This document shows positions 45,296 to 46,563 of a stretch of 46,563 nucleotides of DNA, in pieces (within the stretch, counting starts at the first letter, position 1; every line of letters begins with the position of its first letter). This DNA is from Prevotella sp. P5-108 (GTDB taxonomy: Bacteria > Bacteroidota > Bacteroidia > Bacteroidales > Bacteroidaceae). The translations under genes and the position numbers were made by a program. The notes below the pieces were generated by a model. That model saw only the letters and a list, made by a program, of their open reading frames with translations. It was not told where the DNA came from and searched no databases. Location of the stretch: assembly GCF_002251385.1 (NCBI RefSeq), contig NZ_NPJJ01000044.1, positions 1 through 46,563 of the forward strand. Reading direction: 5' to 3'.

Positions 45296-46114
45296 ATGAA
45301 GAAACTCGCTATTATCAGTTTGTGCATGCTCCTGGCGCTAAGCGTCAAGGCAGGCAAGGTAGATACGGTGCTGGTACACAGCACGGTGATGAACAAGGAT
45401 GTCAAGACGGTGGTCATCACACCCACCGAGACCAAGAAAAACCGCGACCAGCGCTATCCGGTGCTCTATCTGCTCCACGGCGCCACGGGCAACTGCAAGT
45501 ATTATCTCGAGAAGGTCAAGGCCACGCTCCCCGAGATAGCCGACGAGAAGGGTATGATATTCGTCACCCCCGACGCGCTCAACTCGTGGTATATAGACAG
45601 CCCCATCAACAAGAACCTGCAGTACGAAACCTTCACCTCCAAGGAACTGGTCGAGTATATCGACAGCCACTATCGCACCATCGCCGACCGCAAGGGTCGC
45701 GCAGTGACGGGGCTGAGCATGGGTGGTCATGGCGCGCTCTATCTGGCGTTCCGCCACAAGGATGTCTATGGCGCCTGTGGCAGCATGAGTGGTGGTGTAG
45801 ACTTCCGTGGCTTCCCGCAGAACTGGGAAATCAAGCGGTCGCTCGGCGAGATGGCTCACAACCGCAAGCGCTGGGATGCCCATGTGGTGGTCAATCAGAT
45901 TGGCCGCATCCAGAACCATGACCTCGACATCATCATCGACTGTGGCGAGGGCGACTTCTTCCTCGAGTGCAACAAGTCGCTCCACGAGCGTCTGCTCGGC
46001 CGTGGCATCGACCACGATTTCATCCTGCGTCCCGGTGCCCACAATGCGCAGTATTGGCACAACAGCATAGACTATCAGCTCCTCTTCTTCCAGAAGTTCT
46101 TTGCGAAGAAGTAG
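45296..46114 (+). CDS. Exported esterase, alpha/beta-hydrolase (Esterase D-like family)
   Basis: A 272-residue secreted esterase. A signal peptide (about 1-19, ending SVKA before GK) precedes the fold. YPVLYLLHGATGN forms the oxyanion region, GLSMGGHGA is the nucleophile elbow with Ser141, IIIDCGEGDFF carries the likely acid, and RPGAHNAQYWHNSI the histidine. Relatives include acetyl-xylan and feruloyl esterases and S-formylglutathione hydrolase; with a signal peptide, a carbohydrate-esterase role is plausible but unproved. The frame opens upstream at TTG 45206 through the promoter; ATG 45296 is chosen. Confidence 0.9.
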   Translation: MKKLAIISLCMLLALSVKAGKVDTVLVHSTVMNKDVKTVVITPTETKKNRDQRYPVLYLLHGATGNCKYYLEKVKATLPEIADEKGMIFVTPDALNSWYIDSPINKNLQYETFTSKELVEYIDSHYRTIADRKGRAVTGLSMGGHGALYLAFRHKDVYGACGSMSGGVDFRGFPQNWEIKRSLGEMAHNRKRWDAHVVVNQIGRIQNHDLDIIIDCGEGDFFLECNKSLHERLLGRGIDHDFILRPGAHNAQYWHNSIDYQLLFFQKFFAKK

Positions 46115-46133
46115 GGGGATGAGAGGCTTTTCT

Positions 46134-46164
46134 GCCTTGGCAACTCTGTAGGAGTTGCCAAGGC
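46134..46164 (+). terminator. Terminator after the esterase gene
   Basis: GCCTTGGCAACTC pairs perfectly with GAGTTGCCAAGGC (13 bp, 5-nt loop), 19 nt past the stop; a second small CCAC/GTGG hairpin with six T follows at about 46177-46190. Confidence 0.8.
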
Positions 46165-46360
46165 TTGTGGCCTTTCCACCGTGGTTTTTTATCTGCTTGC
46201 CTCCACATGGGGCTGAAATAAACACAAAAAGCCGTGGGCACTGCTGGCGGCTTCGCCTTGGTGGTGCCGGTGGTGCCGACCGTCGGAAAACAAGTTTTCC
46301 TCCGTGTCGTCACCGCCATCACCACCGTCATGCGGTGCATGACGCCAGCAATGACCACGG

Positions 46361-46382
46361 TAAAAAAAGCCGCCGTTGGCGG
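46361..46382 (-). terminator. Probable minus-strand terminator
   Basis: On the minus strand CCGCC-AAC-GGCGG is followed by C and seven T. This suggests a minus-strand gene beyond the right edge ends near here. Confidence 0.5.
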
Positions 46383-46399
46383 TAAAAAAAGTCCGGCTG

Positions 46400-46563
46400 G
46401 CGCCGGTACAAAAACAACTGCTTGTAGAAGCCCCTCCCCGGCCCTCCCCAAGGGGCGGGAGCCCATTCTTGCTGTGTTTGAGGCGGTTTGGTGGGGCGCC
46501 CCCCCTTGGGGGGGGGTGGGGGGGGCTCTTTTTACCATCTGGAGCCGCCCAGGGAGGGTTAGG
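46400..46563. other. Low-complexity right edge with C/G tracts
   Basis: CCCTCCCCAAGGGGCGGGAG and, at about 46499-46525, a C7 run, TT, G9, T, G8. No gene is credible here. The pattern resembles GC-tract intergenic sequence common in Prevotella-like genomes; homopolymer lengths may also be unreliable in an assembly. Confidence 0.5.

Noticed and set aside
46020..46538. 172-codon minus-strand ORF at the right edge
   Set aside because: Pro/Gly/Arg-rich translation of GC tracts, overlapping the esterase gene and a minus-strand terminator.

Overview
This window is chromosomal DNA from a member of the phylum Bacteroidota, most likely a GC-rich Prevotellaceae-like member of the order Bacteroidales. 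The evidence is a PorP/SprF-gldKLMN type IX secretion operon and gldH, OmpP1/FadL-type and small beta-barrel outer-membrane proteins, a DUF2795 gene, the gene order holB-ricT-gldH, and many copies of the Bacteroidota -7 promoter element TAnnTTTG just upstream of genes. Gene starts rarely have a Shine-Dalgarno sequence, which also fits the phylum.

Layout. 1-9.3 kb: an edge fragment of an AT-rich minus-strand gene, priA, an OmpP1/FadL-like porin, a PgpH/YqfF-type HD phosphohydrolase, gltX and waaA. 9.3-12.5 kb: a repeat-rich intergenic stretch, a reduced methyltransferase-like gene, a DUF2795 gene and an AAA/DUF4143 ATPase. 12.6-17.6 kb: a secreted GH2 beta-galactosidase and a secreted alpha/beta hydrolase. 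17.6-23.5 kb: the T9SS core operon porP-gldK-gldL-gldM-gldN. 23.5-25.6 kb: an AT-richer island with an ORF6N-domain gene, then a beta-barrel protein. 25.7-34.1 kb: aminopeptidase P divergent from malate dehydrogenase, then a DUF3737/MalY-type pair and a GH31 glucosidase. 34.2-40.6 kb: a stand-alone IMP cyclohydrolase followed by the cell-shape cluster mreB-mreC-mreD-mrdA-rodA. 40.9-44.8 kb, minus strand: metF-holB-ricT-gldH. 45.3-46.1 kb: a secreted esterase, then a low-complexity edge.

How the genes work together. The gld/por genes encode the trans-envelope motor (GldL, GldM), the periplasmic/outer-membrane ring (GldK, GldN) and a PorP-type outer-membrane partner. The mre/mrd/rod genes encode the elongation machinery for peptidoglycan. 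The GH2, GH31, esterase and hydrolase genes are exported polysaccharide or ester-degrading enzymes with ordinary N-terminal signal peptides; I see no obvious T9SS C-terminal sorting domain on them.

Most unusual signals. (1) An interspersed repeat family occurs at three intergenic loci (9615, 29067, 45019). Each is exactly four 20-bp imperfect palindromes at a strict 22-bp period, with an invariant dyad CGT-N2-C-N4-G-N2-ACG in all twelve units and related flanks. (2) A 13-bp palindrome TCACAAATTGTGA occurs three times around the start of the ORF6N gene, in two different reading phases. (3) Several unrelated intergenic tandem arrays have a ~21-bp period. (4) An AT-rich ~20-bp motif, CTATATATAATAAGGTGTAG-like, recurs between genes. 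(5) The PurH homologue lacks its AICAR transformylase domain. All calls come from reading the sequence; no database search was run.
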